Shown one piece after another: positions 44,234 through 57,216 of a DNA stretch of 64,000 bases; positions within the stretch are counted from its first letter, which is position 1, and every line of letters begins with the position of its first letter. Made by a program: the position numbers and the translations under genes. The stretch covers positions 9,139,501 through 9,203,500 of the forward strand of contig JAYKYS010000001.1 of NCBI GenBank assembly GCA_036924285.1, read 5' to 3'. The notes under the pieces were generated by a model. That model had not been told where the DNA came from, did not search any database, and saw only the letters and a program-made list of their open reading frames with translations. Origin of the DNA: Asterella californica. Its lineage: Eukaryota > Streptophyta > Marchantiopsida > Marchantiales > Aytoniaceae.

Positions 44234-47200
44234 ATGATCTTGCTTGAGCAGCCTGAGGGATCACAGGAGGCTGATGGAAAGGCTGCTCAAGATTCAGACA
44301 TTAGTTATACTATACATAGTTGGAGGTCTGGTTTGATGACTTTCAGTTCTGATGATTGGAGTGAGTTTACACGGATAGAGGATTTGACTGAGAAGAGTAG
44401 AAGGCAGATGGAGAAGTGTGCAGCAAATCTGCGTTGTACAGAAGTTTTGAAGGAAGACGAGATGATTTTTGGTGTTTATGAGGAGTTTGTAGGTGTACAG
44501 TCTTTTGTTCGTTGGCTGGATGATGTAGATAGGTTGGTGGAGGTAGGGTGGTGATTCCCATCCATTCTCGTGAAGTCTATGAGGAGATTATCTCGTACTT
44601 GCGATATCTTCCTCATCCGAGAGTGGAGAATGGATGGAAGGATGCAGTCTGTTGGTGTGGCTCTCATCAAGAAGCGGAAGTACACGCCAAGTATAAAGCT
44701 GTAGCGAGGAAGGTGAGACTTGTGGCGACCCAATTACCTGTTGATTCTCAGCAGCAGATGGAGTTAGCGGTGGTTGAGCCTGTGCTTAGAGATCCTACAC
44801 AGGTAGGACACAAGTTTACTCAAGAGACACTCGAACAGCTTCGGATAGGAGGAGGTGAGTTCTTGACTAAAGTGGGAAAAAGAGCTTTTGAGAAGATGAT
44901 AGTTAGTCATGGTAATGCATTTTCTTTCTCAACTGGAGAGATTGGTTGTGTGGATCCTAGTGTGATAGCTCCGATGGTTATCTTCACCGTTCCTCACGTA
45001 CCTTAGGACTTGAAGTCGATTCCAGTCCCTCGTGTTTTACTACCGAAGGTCACTGAGTTGTTAAAAGAGATGATACGAATGGGTATTTTTGAACCATCTA
45101 TGGCTCCGTACTCTAGCCGATGGTTCACAGTACTTAAGAAGACAGGAGCTCTTCGCTTCATCCAAGACTTACAGCCTGCCAATAACATCACTATTCGAAA
45201 CGTCGAGACAGGACCTGTGGTTGATGAAGTAGCTGAGGCGTTTGCTGGAAGATCAATCTATTCTATCGGAGATCTGTTTTCAGGTTATGATCAGTTCCAG
45301 CTTGCTTTGGAGAGTAGAGATTTGACTACCATGCGTACACCTTTGGGATTGATGCGGATGTGTACTCTTCCTCAGGGTGCGATAAACTCAGTAGCCCATA
45401 TGCAAAATGCGATGCATAAGGTGTTACGAGAGTTTGTACCTGAGGTCACTATCCCGTTTCAGGATGATATTCTCATGAAAGGCTGTCCGGTGGAAGACAA
45501 AGACGAAGCTGTGACTTCTGATGGATGAAGAAAGTTCGTTGCAGACCACATTCGAGATGTGGAGAAGATTCTGATGCGTTTGGAAGAGGTACACCTCACT
45601 CTGTCAAGTACCAAGTCTCGTTTTGGAATGTCAGAGATTGTGGTGATGGGTCATTTATGCGGTACTTTTGGAAGACAGCCGAACCCAGAGAAGGTAGATG
45701 CTATAGCAAGGATAGCAGACTGTACCAACATCACTGAGGTTCGACGATTCTTAGGAGCTTGTGTGTTCTTTTGTGTGAGTATACCTCATTATGCACACAT
45801 TGTCGAGCCGTTGTATGCACTTCTGAGGAAGGGGAAGAGGTTTACTTGACGGCAAGAACATCACAAGACGATGGAGCAGCTGAAGAAGATTCTCAAGTCT
45901 CCACCTGTACTAAGGAGGCTTAACCACGAGAGCGGGAGACCTGTGGTACTGACTATTGATACGAGTCCAAAGGCGATTGGATGGGCAGTTGGTCAAGAAG
46001 ATGCAGAAGGTGTGCGGTTTGTTTCAAGGTTTGGAGCTCGGATCTTAACAGATAGACAACGTAACTATCCTCAGGTGAAGCGTGAGTTGTGGGGAGCTGT
46101 TACTGCTATGAAGGTAGATCGAGAGTTCTTGATAGGAGCCCGTGTGATATTAGAAACAGATTGTTTGCCTTTGTTGGGTATGATAGCAAACTGCAATACT
46201 CCAGACATAGCAATGCTACGATGGATTGCTTATGTCCGGAGTCTGAACCCTGAGCTAAAGCACATAGCACGAAAGGACAATCCAGTTGCAGATATGTTAT
46301 CTAGAGCTAGTTATACAGATGAGGATGAGATGTTTGCAGAGGTGGAGAATGAAGAGAAGAAAGACGTTTGGTGCCAAGTTGGTCAGCAGACTTCAGACTT
46401 GGAACCACCTTGGATTAATCAAAATCCCGAGACGCGCTTGAGCACTGCCTTTCAACGAGGAGTTCTACTCAGAAAATTTCTGTGATATTGGATTTTATCT
46501 GAGTTCATTATGCAGAAGAGAAGGATGGAGTGATGCAGAGTTCAAGGAGATTAGGCGGAAGGCTTACAGTTATCTTCTACGTGAAGGTTATCTGTGGAAA
46601 TGTTTGAAGAGAAGAGATGGGATGCTTGCTAGAGTGGTGGATGATCAACCGACGAAGCTGAATCTGCTTAAGGAGTTTCATGACACGTTGTGGACTGGAC
46701 ACCGTGGAGTTTGGACCACTTACACGAAGATGAAGGAGCGATACTGGTGGAAGGGTTTGTATCAAGACGTGGTGGACTTTGTTGGATCGTGTCTACACTG
46801 CCAATTCTACTCTAAGGTCCGTTATAGAGATGGGCTTGTACCTACTTATCCACCTAGTATCCATTTTCAATGGGTTCTTGATCTTGTGATGATGCCACCG
46901 GGGCTATGGGAGATGCGTTATTTGGTGTTGGCTCGAGAGGATCTTTCCAACTATGTGGAGGGACGAGCACTACAGACGAAGACTACAGAGAACATATGCA
47001 GGTTCGTGCTTGAAGATATCATCTGTCCTTATGGATCTGTTGGGAGATTACGTGCAGATAAAGGTGAGTTGAGAGGCGCAGAAGTGAAGGAGTTCTTTAC
47101 TCGTTATGGTGTAAAGCTTCGGCTTACTACTGCCATGAATCCAGAGGACATTGGTAAGAGTGAACGAGGGCACCCTTCTATTGTTCACGCTTTAGTGAAA

Positions 47201-47860
47201 GCATGTGATGGTAGGCCTAGAGAATGATCGAGACTACTTCTATTTGCTTTGTGGGCTGATAGAACTACACATTGTACCACGACTGACTACATGCCGGTTG
47301 AGCTTGTGTTGAGGCAGAAACCAATCATGCCTGCTGAGGAGTACTTTCCTACGTGGGCTATGCTACCATGGGAAGAAGGTATAGATTGTGCTTCACTCCT
47401 TGCTTTACGTATTAGGCAGTTGGAGCGAAGGGAAGAGGATCTTGCAGATGCACAAGAGAGGCTGAAGGTGGCTAGAGTCAAAAACAAAGAACGTTTTGAC
47501 AAGACTCACCGACTACGACCGAAGCCGATACGTGTTGGTGATTGAGTTCTGGTGTATGACAACACGTTGGAGAATCAACATTCTACACTTCGTAAGTTCT
47601 CTCGAAGATGGTTCGGGTCTTATGTTGTGCTAGATGTGTATGAGAATGCCACTTATAGTTTCCGTGAGTTGGATGGTACTCCTTTGAAGCTATCTGTGGC
47701 TGGCAAACGTGTGAAATTGTTCAAAAGACGTGGAGGATCAGTAGAGCTGTTCAATTTTCTGGAGTCAGAGCAAAGGACAACAAGAGACGGAGACGTCCCA
47801 GTGTTTGAAGAGACGGAGGCGGAGGAGAGTAACGATGATGGAGAACAGATAGAAGAATGA
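44234..47860 (+). pseudogene. Gypsy G5 pol: RT, RNase H, integrase
   Basis: A spacer (44234-44554), the HGNAFSFSTGEIGCVDPSVI linker, RT (45010 on) with PYSSRWFTVLKKTGALRFIQ, SIGDLFSGYDQFQ and core FQDDI in place of YxDD, RNase H (VLTIDTSPKAIGWAVGQEDA), integrase zinc-binding FHDTLWTGHRGV...CLHCQ (46675-46805), core, and an acidic tail to 47860. Trp-to-stop changes at 45004, 45526, 45847, 47225 and 47543, and a frameshift near 46450. Non-functional but almost complete. Confidence 0.9.
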
Positions 47861-47880
47861 AGAGATTTGCACATGCCGGA

Positions 47881-47920
47881 GGATGTGTCAGAGAGGGGGT
47901 GGATGTTTGGAGGGGGTGGA
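47881..47920 (+). promoter_or_regulatory. Polypurine tract of G5
   Basis: GAGAGGGGGTGGA and GGAGGGGGTGGA directly precede the 3' LTR start, as expected for plus-strand priming. Confidence 0.85.
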
Positions 47921-49441
47921 TGTCGTGATGTGAATCATTTCACATAGTGAATGATTCACCTCTCTGCTAGTAGTTAATCTCTCTGAGTGAAGTTAAGACG
48001 TCAGAGAAGTCTATTCTGGAGGCTGTGGACATTGACGGCTACGGGTTACGCTTCTACTCCGACACTTGGGAGTCAGTAGCGGTAAAAGTTAGCTTGATGT
48101 TACTCCTAGTCCTTCATGCATATATTAACGCCGTTGTGTTATACGTTTTAAGTCCTAGTAGACTGATAGTATGCTAGTTATCTTGTTCAAACATTTGTGC
48201 GCTTGTGCAAGTGACTTCTTACTTGTCTATGATGTTCAATGTACATAACTTAGATTTACCATGTTGATAGGGTTTAAGCTCATGGGTTGTACTTACGTGT
48301 TGCTCATGCACGCTTTTTAGCTTGTTTAAGTTTACTTTCAGGGCTGCGTGTCATTTTAGATAGTTTAAGCTTTACGCTGGCATTTTTGGGGAGCTAACGT
48401 GGTAGCCTATGAGTGAAGTTAAGTTACCACGTAGATTAGGGTACTAAAGGACAACCAAGTGGAGCTATGAACTCCCATTGGTCTATTTTTATCTTTTGTT
48501 AAACTCTAAATTTATAAACAAAGGTCTAAAGGAGAGTTCGAGCATTTGGTGAGGACACTGCAAAATCTGAGAGCACAAGAGAGTAGAGCTCGTCATGCTA
48601 GTCGATTTCAGTCAAATTCTTGATCGATTTGGAGCAATAAAGAGAGAGTTATGGCAATTTGAAGATGGGATTGAGTTGAAACTGCTTCACTTTTGTTAGA
48701 TTTGGGGTTTTCAGTGTCAATTGCAGCAGAATTGAGGAGATCGATTCAAAATTTCGTGGTTGCGTTCTCTGTCAGCAGGGCTACGACTGCCCAAAAAGTT
48801 TCATGTGATTTGAGTGACTGAGTAATTCAAGGCGGCCGCTGAAGCAGAGGGGGTCTGAAAAGCTCTCAATCTAGAGCAGCAACTCCAGAGAGCGAGATCT
48901 GGAGTTCTGTGTACAATCAGGAGTCCCAAGTTCACAGGGTTGTTCAGCATCCTGTAGACTCCAAATCTTGTAAGAATCTTCAAAAGTGATCGAGTCAATT
49001 TTCTGTTATAGGTCGAAATAGCTGTCTGAGTACTAGAAACTGCCGTAATATCTTTGATCAGAACTTTTCTGTCCATAGCTTGGTGTCTGAATTTGATCTC
49101 AAGCTGAAACTTCGTGTGTGTGCTCAGTGGGGCCTCTTTTACATGTAAGAGAAATTTAGAAGTCTGAACCATCATAGTTTTCTTCTTCTTGAGTGTTAAA
49201 TTTCACCACCTGATCCTATTACTATCAGTTAGACCTGAACTTTGCCTTCTGAGTAAATTAGAGGTTCATACAGACCTGTATGAGTGTTCATAGTGCTCTG
49301 TTGTAACCTGAAAAGCCTATCCCTTGAGTAAACCACCACAACCAAAAGCTCAACGCTTCTCTGAGTAGGCACAACACAGCCTTCACGGTTAAATCACAGC
49401 TAGAAGGTTCTGCCCTTCCCAAGAAAACTCTCAACTCGACA
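47921..49441 (+). repeat. 3' LTR of gypsy G5 (1.5 kb)
   Basis: Same ends and content as the 5' LTR, including the start-proximal hairpin (47930-47939 with 47950-47959). Confidence 0.93.
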
Positions 49442-49812
49442 ACGAGATCGGCAAATTTGTCTTACAAAGCTTTCTGGTAGACGAAGAACTCCCTTGGCCT
49501 ACCTCAAGTTCAACGATCCGTTTATCCCTAGAGGCCATACCTTCCTGCATGGTCTTCATCATCTTGATGAGTTCCACATACAAGGCTCCTTGACTTCCCA
49601 CGCCTGAATCGTTGGTCACTGTTGGCAAGACTCCATCTTGCTGCACCAGTATCGCAGCTGGTACGGGGCTTCCTTGACGTTGGGGCGAAGGTTAGCGATT
49701 ATCGTCTCGTGACTGGGCATCGGGGCTAGCTCGAGTCGATCTGGTCTCGGTGTCAGCCGCCGCTCGTCTCTTGATCTTCCTCTTGGAACTCTGTCCTACG
49801 TCGGCCATCGCT
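49442..49812 (-). pseudogene. Gypsy G4 gag, N-terminal part
   Basis: ATG near 49812: MADVGQSSKRKIKRRAAADT, a TAA after about 40 codons, then QQDGVLPTVTNDSGVGSQGA and a short coiled coil ending at the G5 insertion. The rest of the protein continues at 40584. Confidence 0.75.
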
Positions 49813-51080
49813 CCAAGTGTTCACCTAGAAACGCTGATCCACTTCATGTCTCGCGTCCTTCCTCAAACGTCCAGCCTTCAACCGCTACCTCAAGTTCTCG
49901 CTCACCGAACCGTCAGCTCTAATACTACTTTTCGCACACCTACCGCCTTGTTGCGTCAGCGGAAGCTCTTGCTCAGTAGGACACGAAATTCAAACCGCTA
50001 ACCTGCAAACACAATCACGAGTTAGCGTCCATGCACCACTTATCTTATCTCAGTTTGGTCCGGACCGGAGCCGGACCGTCTCCCTAATCACCAAACTCAG
50101 CATTCCTTTAGTCCCGACTTAGACACGCTTAGGTCGGTCCCAAAACATGAGCAAGTCACAAGATGACTTGGGGCGGACTTTCCATAAAGTCCAGGGTCCT
50201 AAACGGTGCCTCCAGCACACCTAGCGGCCCAACCGCCCGTGATGTCCGTCTGAGTCTAGGCTCTCGAACGGTGGTCTAACCCGTCGACTCGTTCTCTAGT
50301 CTTGCCCCAGCCCTTACATCATTCCTAAGTCCAGACGTCCAAGTCTGGATCAGAACGTGCCTTGGAACCGGCCCAGCCATCACCTCATCCCCCCAGAGTC
50401 CGCCCGTTGAATCCTGGGGTCGGGTGACTCGTCCTGGCCCACCCAGGCATCGAGCGCCCCTCATATATACTTCTGGGGATCGACGACCCCGCCCTCCTCT
50501 TTGGTCCCTGAAAATTATATCACAACCTGATCCTGGTTCGGCCATAACTCTCCGCTCGGAGATCAGTTCGAGGAGTTCTATATATCACTGGAAAGCTCTC
50601 GCCGGGACTTTTCCAATGATACCTCACTCGCCTCGAGATCTTATGTGGAGCTCCGTCCACGACCCAAAATGTCACTGGAGCTCCAACACTTAGTTGTTTT
50701 CCGGAAACATGTGGTCCAGACCTAGACTCAAACCCTGTGGTTCGGACTAGCATCCGAACCACGGTCCATATGCGTCTCGTACCCACGTCTCGAACCCACG
50801 TCTCAGACCTATGTCTCAGATCTATGTCTCAGACCTATGTTTCAGTCCGTTCTCGGACTTGTCCTCTTAGGTCAGCGTGCATCTGGGTCGTCTTGGAGTA
50901 GGCCCTTAGGTCCTTATCCAATGTTCCAACCTTGGTTCAGAGAACCACTTAGGGTTCATCTGATCCCGACTTTCCGGCCAAGCCGTTAAGTCTTACTCGC
51001 AGCGTTCACAACCCAGCGTAAGTCCAATAGGGTTCCATTGTTCACGTCTGCCTCCGATCTTGAGAATGAGGGTCGCGACA
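49813..51080 (-). repeat. 5' LTR and leader of gypsy G4
   Basis: GC-rich non-coding block starting TGTCGCGACCCTC at 51080 (minus strand) and upstream of G4 gag. The LTR/leader boundary is not resolved (about 50000). ORFs here on both strands have no protein-like features. Confidence 0.55.
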
Positions 51081-51837
51081 GAGAGATGAAGAAAATGACT
51101 CTTGTAGTACCCCATTATCGAAAATGTTAGTCAGCACTTCAAATCCTTTTATGAACATTGTTACTAATTCACTTAAGAACAATTCCACAAAAGTGATAAG
51201 GAGATGATAAGTGATAAGTAAGAATTTCTCTCTTCTATCAACTGTTTAGAACTAACAAGAATGACGAAAATAAAAAATGAACAGTTCATCATATTTGTTC
51301 TCTGTAAATTTTCCCACAGTTCAAAAGGACCACCTCCACTGTCTAACAATCTTACTGCGTAGTAGATGTAGACTGCTATCCATCCTAATGTCCTAGTAGA
51401 GCAAGATTCAACAGACGTCCTTACATCATCCATTACAAGTCAATTAAAAAACAATGAGAACTCTCGAGAGAAGTAGGTTGCGTCCGAAAGAGGTGCTCCA
51501 AGCGAAGCAACAAAAAGCATGGCAAGAAGATATTGAACCAGTTTCCACTAACACATTCCAAAGAAACTAATTGCTGCTTGTTTCCAGAAGACGTAGTTAC
51601 GAGAATGAACAGTTGAAAGAGAAAGAAAGAATATCTTTGAGTCTTTATGAACTAGTAAGTAAATCTCTAAAGAGTGAGATTTAATGTCACATAAAACAGA
51701 AAGAGTTGACTCGAATAGGCAGTTCAAATGTGCACAATGACCATGATTAATAGTAATGGTAGACAATAATTAGAGGTGTTGCATTGACAAGAATGTATAA
51801 TACATATTATACATTACAAGAAAATAAAAAAATACCT

Positions 51838-52120
51838 TGGTGAATTTCATCATCTGTTGAATTGAACTACTGCATTCTGAACATGGAAAGTTGTATTTTC
51901 TTGTCTTTGTGTTGAAATTGGCTTCCGATGACAATTCTGGACATTTAGCAGGAGATGCACGGTATAGTTTCCAGACAATTGAAGATGAACACCAGGATTC
52001 CAGAAATCTTGATAGTCTCGCACTTTCCACACGTGCCAAAACTCAAAGATACTTTTAGGAACATCTTCTTGTCGCTTGTGAAGCCAATCACGACGATGAC
52101 ATCACACTGTCAAAATATCA
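51838..52120 (-). CDS. Possible exon of an unknown gene
   Basis: On the minus strand after TATTTTGACAG (near 52120) a frame reads CHRRDWLHKRQEDVPKSIFE and WNPGVHLQLSGNYTVHLLLN, protein-like against the AT-rich background. Another frame ends YNFPCSECSSS...MKFTK just before GTATTT (51837). The two frames cannot both be coding without a shift. No domain recognised. Confidence 0.25.
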
Positions 52121-52443
52121 TAGGTAAACGATCTGGATCTAAATAATTCCCTCAACACTTCAGTCAAAGGTATATAATCAAACATGAGACATTTTTCTCT
52201 CCTTCTATTACAAGAAGTACAGAAAATGCAATTAGTCTCTACTTAAGAACACATACATTTGTCTCTTCGATCCCTTTCCATTTGATCAACTTTACATGAA
52301 GAAAATAAGATCGGAAAATGAGGCCTATCTTCTTCTTCCGTACATATTCTCCATCATTTTACATGCACCATTACAAGAACCTTGTACGTCTGATTGAGAG
52401 CTCGAAATGATGAAGGAGCAATCCACCCTCCATCTCTTTCTTT

Positions 52444-52712
52444 CTAGTTAGAACCAGCAAGAGAAGATAACCTACACAAGGATAAACTCTCTACATCTTG
52501 CATCTGAAGGCATGGATTGTCTATAAAATCTACATCTAAACAATAAGATGGAGAATGGATTTTTGAATTTTTTGAATATAACTTCAAAACCTTATCTTGA
52601 TATTCTACAGACATTCGACTGTCATCCAAGACATCTCTTTCGAACCCATAACACCAAAAAATCTCACGAGGCTCATGTCTCACAACATCATCTACAATCT
52701 CTTCATTTCCTG
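52444..52712 (-). CDS. Possible exon with FWCYGFER motif, transposase-like at best
   Basis: On the minus strand a strong acceptor TTTTTTCTCTGCAG (ending at 52713) precedes an 89-codon open stretch: EEIVDDVVRHEPREIFWCYG, FERDVLDDSRMSVEYQDKVL. The F-W-x-Y-x-F-E-R pattern vaguely recalls the C-terminal part of CACTA/Plavaka-type transposases (DUF4218-like), but this is a weak resemblance. It lies about 600 bp upstream of the other possible exon on the same strand. Confidence 0.3.
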
Positions 52713-55480
52713 CAGAGAAAAAAACGCATCTGAATCTCAAGTTTACTCATTAACTCTTCAACCTTGGCAAAAGAACCTTCAACTAATCTACAGATTTGCT
52801 CTGCGAAGAAAAAACATGTTTAAACATTAGGAGTAGTTAATGAAAATGTTAACAAGTAAACATGATAAAGAATACATGTTACTTGTTCCAGCAGTGACCT
52901 TTATGGTCCAAAGTGTTCTTCTTTGCGCACATCCCAAGCAGAAAATAATTTTCTTGCATATGTCACTTCTCTATCCAACCATATTTGAATGTAGATACAA
53001 CACTATGTCGTTCATAGTGAGTAACTCATGAATATAGATTCATTTTGGAATGAATCTAAAATCTCATCTCTAGATTCTACTAAAGATTTTCTATAGTGCA
53101 CATAATAGTTGTGCTTGTAGAATGTAGTGTGAGACGCGTTTCTCTCTATAACGAACACAAACATATACACTGTCTCCCGGTACTTCTAGGTTCAATGTCC
53201 GTTTCTGCTACATGTTCAGAATATCAGATCAAGATAAAGCTAGCAAGTATCAAAGATTCATAAATTGCCTTCTCATATCTACTAGACTAGCAAGAACACA
53301 AAAATTTATAATTTTCTCTCTCATGCATAAGGAGATCGTAACCTTCCCTTTCATATCTCCCTCTAACCTCCCGCTTCCTCTTACTAATTCTAACTACTGA
53401 GATGAAATTAATAACATCAAGATCTTTCCATATCTCCCGTTTCTTGTAACAACTCTAACTACTTACATTCAATTAGTAACATCAAACTCAACACGTGTAG
53501 TGCGGGCTGCCATCCTATCATAATATAGTTTAATTTAACATCTAACCCTTTCCACCAGAAAAGTTAGGTGATAAATTAAACGCCCTTGCATATTCCATCT
53601 CTTCTTAACTGGGAAGAGGTGAAATACGCAAGGAAGTAAACACATTATAATACACAAGATAGAGATATAATCCTCTATCCTATCTCCGAAAATATATAAT
53701 CCTCCTCCAGTAATTACACTCAAGATCTGTTTCCTTAGGCACTTTTAGAGAAGTTCTACCAGTTTTAGAGTATTCGTTTGGAGAAACTCACATGCAAAAC
53801 CAGTAAATAAATTAAATTATTTTTTTGTCGAAGCAAGAAATGGGTTAGACTAGTAATGTCATTAATTTTTACTTTTTTTTCACCGTGGGGCTTTCTACCG
53901 CAGAATGCAACTACTCTTGCACAAACCACTAAATAACTAAATATGCATCCAAAATGCTCTGGAAAAGATGAGTCGATAAGAAAACAAACGTGATAACAGA
54001 GATAATATTAATAAAGTGGATTGGATGTTATTACTGGGTTATAAAGTTAGAAAAAGAATTACAAACTGATTTCGTCAATGACTTTCAGAGGGTCGGAGAC
54101 TACATATGAGAGCAATTAAGAAGATGGAAAGGTCGGAAAACAGAGGAGAATAGTTAAAATAAGTTTCTAAATTTATCTAGAATAAATCTAGAATCATATT
54201 TAGTTAACTTGGTTATACATGATCGCTGTGATCTCAAACCTATAAGTCAAGTATGCAGAATGGTCCTCTTCTTGCTTTTAAGACACCATGAACGAATAGA
54301 AATATTCTTTTATAATCAAACTCTTCCACTACAAAATATTTTGATCATAAATGAAATATGCATTAATATCACTTCCATCTAAACACGGAGGAGGTGAATA
54401 ATTATGCATGCTTCATACGTATTCAACTGTAGGGTCTACCGAGTCTGGTTTTTCTTTGTAACTTTCTCATTTTATCTTTCACAATCAATTTTACTTGTTA
54501 TGACGGGAAGAGCATCTACACCCGAACACTGAACGCGGCCCTGGACGATCCGGTTTCCAGTCTGCTTTGAAACCACATAAGCGCAAGAGAAAACATTATT
54601 CCATGTCTTCTTCTTGTATTCGTGCAAAAATAGCCTAAAAGTTTACCAGGACGGTACACGTCACATGTACCGTGACAAGAGACGCTTAACAAACTTTCTC
54701 GCCCACCAAGCTAAAGTAACGACTGGTTATCGGATAGTTTAGTGAGGCCGGGTCATTAAGAAGGTTAAGTTACCGTTTGAAGTAATACTTCCTGGGAGGA
54801 GAAACTTTGTCTTGGTTTACTAATACTAAAGCCTAATTAGCACTGGATGGTTTTGGGACGAAAGGCAATACGATCCAGAACGCATCCCCAAAAATTGCCC
54901 ATGGAAACAGACCCTAAGTGACCTTGTCACGATTCAAATTTTGCCCTTATTTTGCTTATAGAAGTCACGAGGACGGCCTAAAACTCTAGGCCCGTCCAGG
55001 CCGGCCAACTTTGTAGATATAAAAATCTAACTTTTGTGCATATTATTCACCTTCTCTTGGTAAAAGAGACAAATATGCAAGGGTTCAATTTATTACCTGA
55101 GAGTATATTTGTCCGCTCTCCTCTTATGGTTTATATCTAGATCCTTTGCGTTTCCAAGTTGAGGTAACAATTAATATTTACAAAATACTTTAATTTTTCT
55201 TATCAACTTAATATAGAATTTTCTTTTAACATTTATATATTTTCCTGATCCCAGAAATCGATCTTCCATGCATATGCACCACTGGATTTCCCATGCACCA
55301 TTGGTCTAGATCTAGAAAACAAGTGACAACGTTAACCACAATCGCTGACTATCTAATTCTAATGAAACGGGACGAAAGAAGGACATTTTATATGTTTTAT
55401 TCAAAACAAGGGTATACTTTAGGGATTTTGTGTCAGAACAAGGGCATTTTGTCAGAACAAATTAGCTTGATTAGTTAAAA

Positions 55481-56934
55481 CTGTACGTGGTACAGCGAAA
55501 TGCAAAAACTACCAAACCTGGTAGAACTACAATCGGAACTGCAATCTGTACAATCTGGGAAGCACGCAACGCAACCATCTTCATGCAGCAGAACTGGCCA
55601 CCGGCTAAAACAAACGGCATATCTAGGAGGCTCTCATGACCTACATGAAAATGGAGTGGCGCATAACTTCTTCGCACTTGGGGAGACAACAGCGAGGACA
55701 ATGCAAATGTCCTTGTGGGTGCCAGGTCCTCCGGACCCTGGGGCCAGAAAACACCACCTACGGTCAGCAAAAGCTATTTTGTCAAAACAAAACCGAATCA
55801 AGAACTGATGTACGAGGTGGGAGACACAAGACCCACAGTTGGGAACGACTATGCACTCGAATAACAGTTGTAAAAGCTTTTTAAAAATGTTTTTACGCCG
55901 CGCGAAGCGTCTGCAGAGGAGTTGGTTATGGGCCGTAAGGTCCTTCCTAGAGGCGGTAGCCGAGGGGACTCCCCAACTGTGGCCAGGCCCTCCTGCTGCC
56001 AAAAAGACCGCCTAGAGACACACTTTCGGGGGCTGTGGTAGTGGGTAAAAAATTGTCGTCCCCAATATTCGATCCACCAACGTGTGTCTGAGCCCAGCCT
56101 GTTGAGGCAGCCGTCTAGGTTCGATTAGGCTCCTAACTTGTCCGTTAGTTTTCGTCTCATTTCTCTTACACCTGCTCTCCGTGGACGACCAGCGACGCAT
56201 GGGCTCTACTTTTGGTCCTCGTTGTACCTTCGTGACGATTAACAGCTTTTTAATCGATTTGCGGTTTTTGTAAACAAAACAAAAGGGAGCTTGAGACTGT
56301 ACGTGGTTCTGAGAGATAATCAAGACATGTGTAACGAATGTGTCACATAATTACTCGGTGTTTGAGTTGTTCTTTACGATCGCATCATGGATAAAAATGG
56401 TAATTATCATCACATCGATATACCTCAAGGTGCAATGATGGAGTCCTTTGACTAGCTAGTACTAGATCTCTAGACTGTCGACATAGCAGATTACCGTAGT
56501 GTACTGACTCAGTAAAGTGTTCCAAGGCTTAGCTCAGAGCTTTGAAATTTCACCAAGTTGAATGGAGATTAAGACCAGCTATTGAGCGTAACCTATCGAT
56601 TACTATGAACTAGAGAATCAAGATTTCTACTCTTCATCTGATCAACCATTCCCTTGCAGGTGCCAAACTGTCTGCTCTAACTTCACCTGATAATGATGGC
56701 TTGTGAGAATATTGTGTCTGCTTTCTTACGTGCAGCCCATCATTGACATCTATGAAAAGTGCCGCTATAACAGTACAATGCAGAAGCTAAAATCGTAAGT
56801 GGCATGAAAAAGGTTGCCACTTTCAAAATCTTTTACCTGCACTCGAGCTCGACTTGGTGTTTGGATTCTTATCTCCCCGCTTGCCTTTTTGGGATTTCTT
56901 TGAAGGTTGATTCTCCTTGGTTTTGTCGTATTCC
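55481..56934. other. GC-richer unassigned segment upstream of copia C2
   Basis: CTGTACGTGGT occurs at about 55480 and again at about 56296, so the 0.8 kb between may be a unit with short direct terminal repeats. ORFs inside (up to 122 codons, minus strand) look non-coding. 56330-56934 shows nothing I can name. Confidence 0.3.
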
Positions 56935-57216
56935 TGTTGACATGCGTAGTAAAAGCTCCTGAAGTCCTGTAAGACTTAGGGAACAAGTTAGTAAGACTTA
57001 GGACACAACTATGTTACGGTATCAACCCCTAAAGTCTTTTGACTCTCCCTATATATTGAGAAGAGGCTCTGCCCCTATCAATTCCTTTGGTGATCTTCTC
57101 TTCCTTCTTTTGTTCCTCCTGTGAAGGCTGCGAGAGCCTCCTTCCTTGTTAGAAAGTTTTCCTCTCCGATTGGAGTGGTGCTATGAGTTGAGTTCTTGCT
57201 GCCATACATCGTTACA
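56935..57216 (+). repeat. 5' LTR of copia C2 (282 bp)
   Basis: TGTTGACATGCG ... ATCGTTACA, followed directly by the PBS. A TATA-like CTATATATTGAG at about 57049 could be the element promoter. Confidence 0.93.

Larger units (their letters stand above)
40585..49441 (+). mobile_element. Gypsy element G5 with both LTRs, nested in G4 gag
   Basis: 5' LTR 40585-42084, PBS, gag/protease/pol 42154-47860, polypurine tract, 3' LTR 47921-49441. Flanks are the two parts of G4 gag. The immediate flanks (ATGG and ACGA) do not match, so no target duplication is seen. The two LTRs are closely similar with scattered substitutions and a few indels, so the insertion is not recent. Confidence 0.93.
36479..51080 (-). 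mobile_element. Chromodomain gypsy G4, split by nested G5
   Basis: Minus-strand order: 5' LTR (about 51080-50000), gag N-terminus (49812-49442), nested element G5 (40585-49441, plus strand), gag C-terminus, protease, RT, RNase H, integrase, and the start of a chromodomain cut by Y at 36478. Its 3' LTR is not in the window. The RT (YIDDILIYS) and integrase are of the common plant chromovirus type, a different clade from G1, G2, G3 and G5. Confidence 0.88.
51081..55480. other. AT-rich block, mostly without recognisable features
   Basis: Base composition drops sharply in GC relative to the elements on both sides. Apart from the possible minus-strand exons at 51838-52712 I see no genes, repeats or element ends. 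It may be old host intergenic DNA or introns. Confidence 0.5.

Noticed and set aside
17741..47860. Reassigned genetic code (TGA = Trp)
   Set aside because: TAG also replaces Trp, Gln and Arg codons are hit too, and H2A and the cassette gene use standard stops; mutation explains it better.
50276..50786. Overlapping ORFs of about 90 aa on both strands
   Set aside because: They fall in the GC-rich LTR of G4 and have no protein-like composition or homologues among the other elements.
55634..56002. 122-aa minus-strand ORF
   Set aside because: Overlapped by equally long ORFs in other frames; no motif, no splice signals and no start context.
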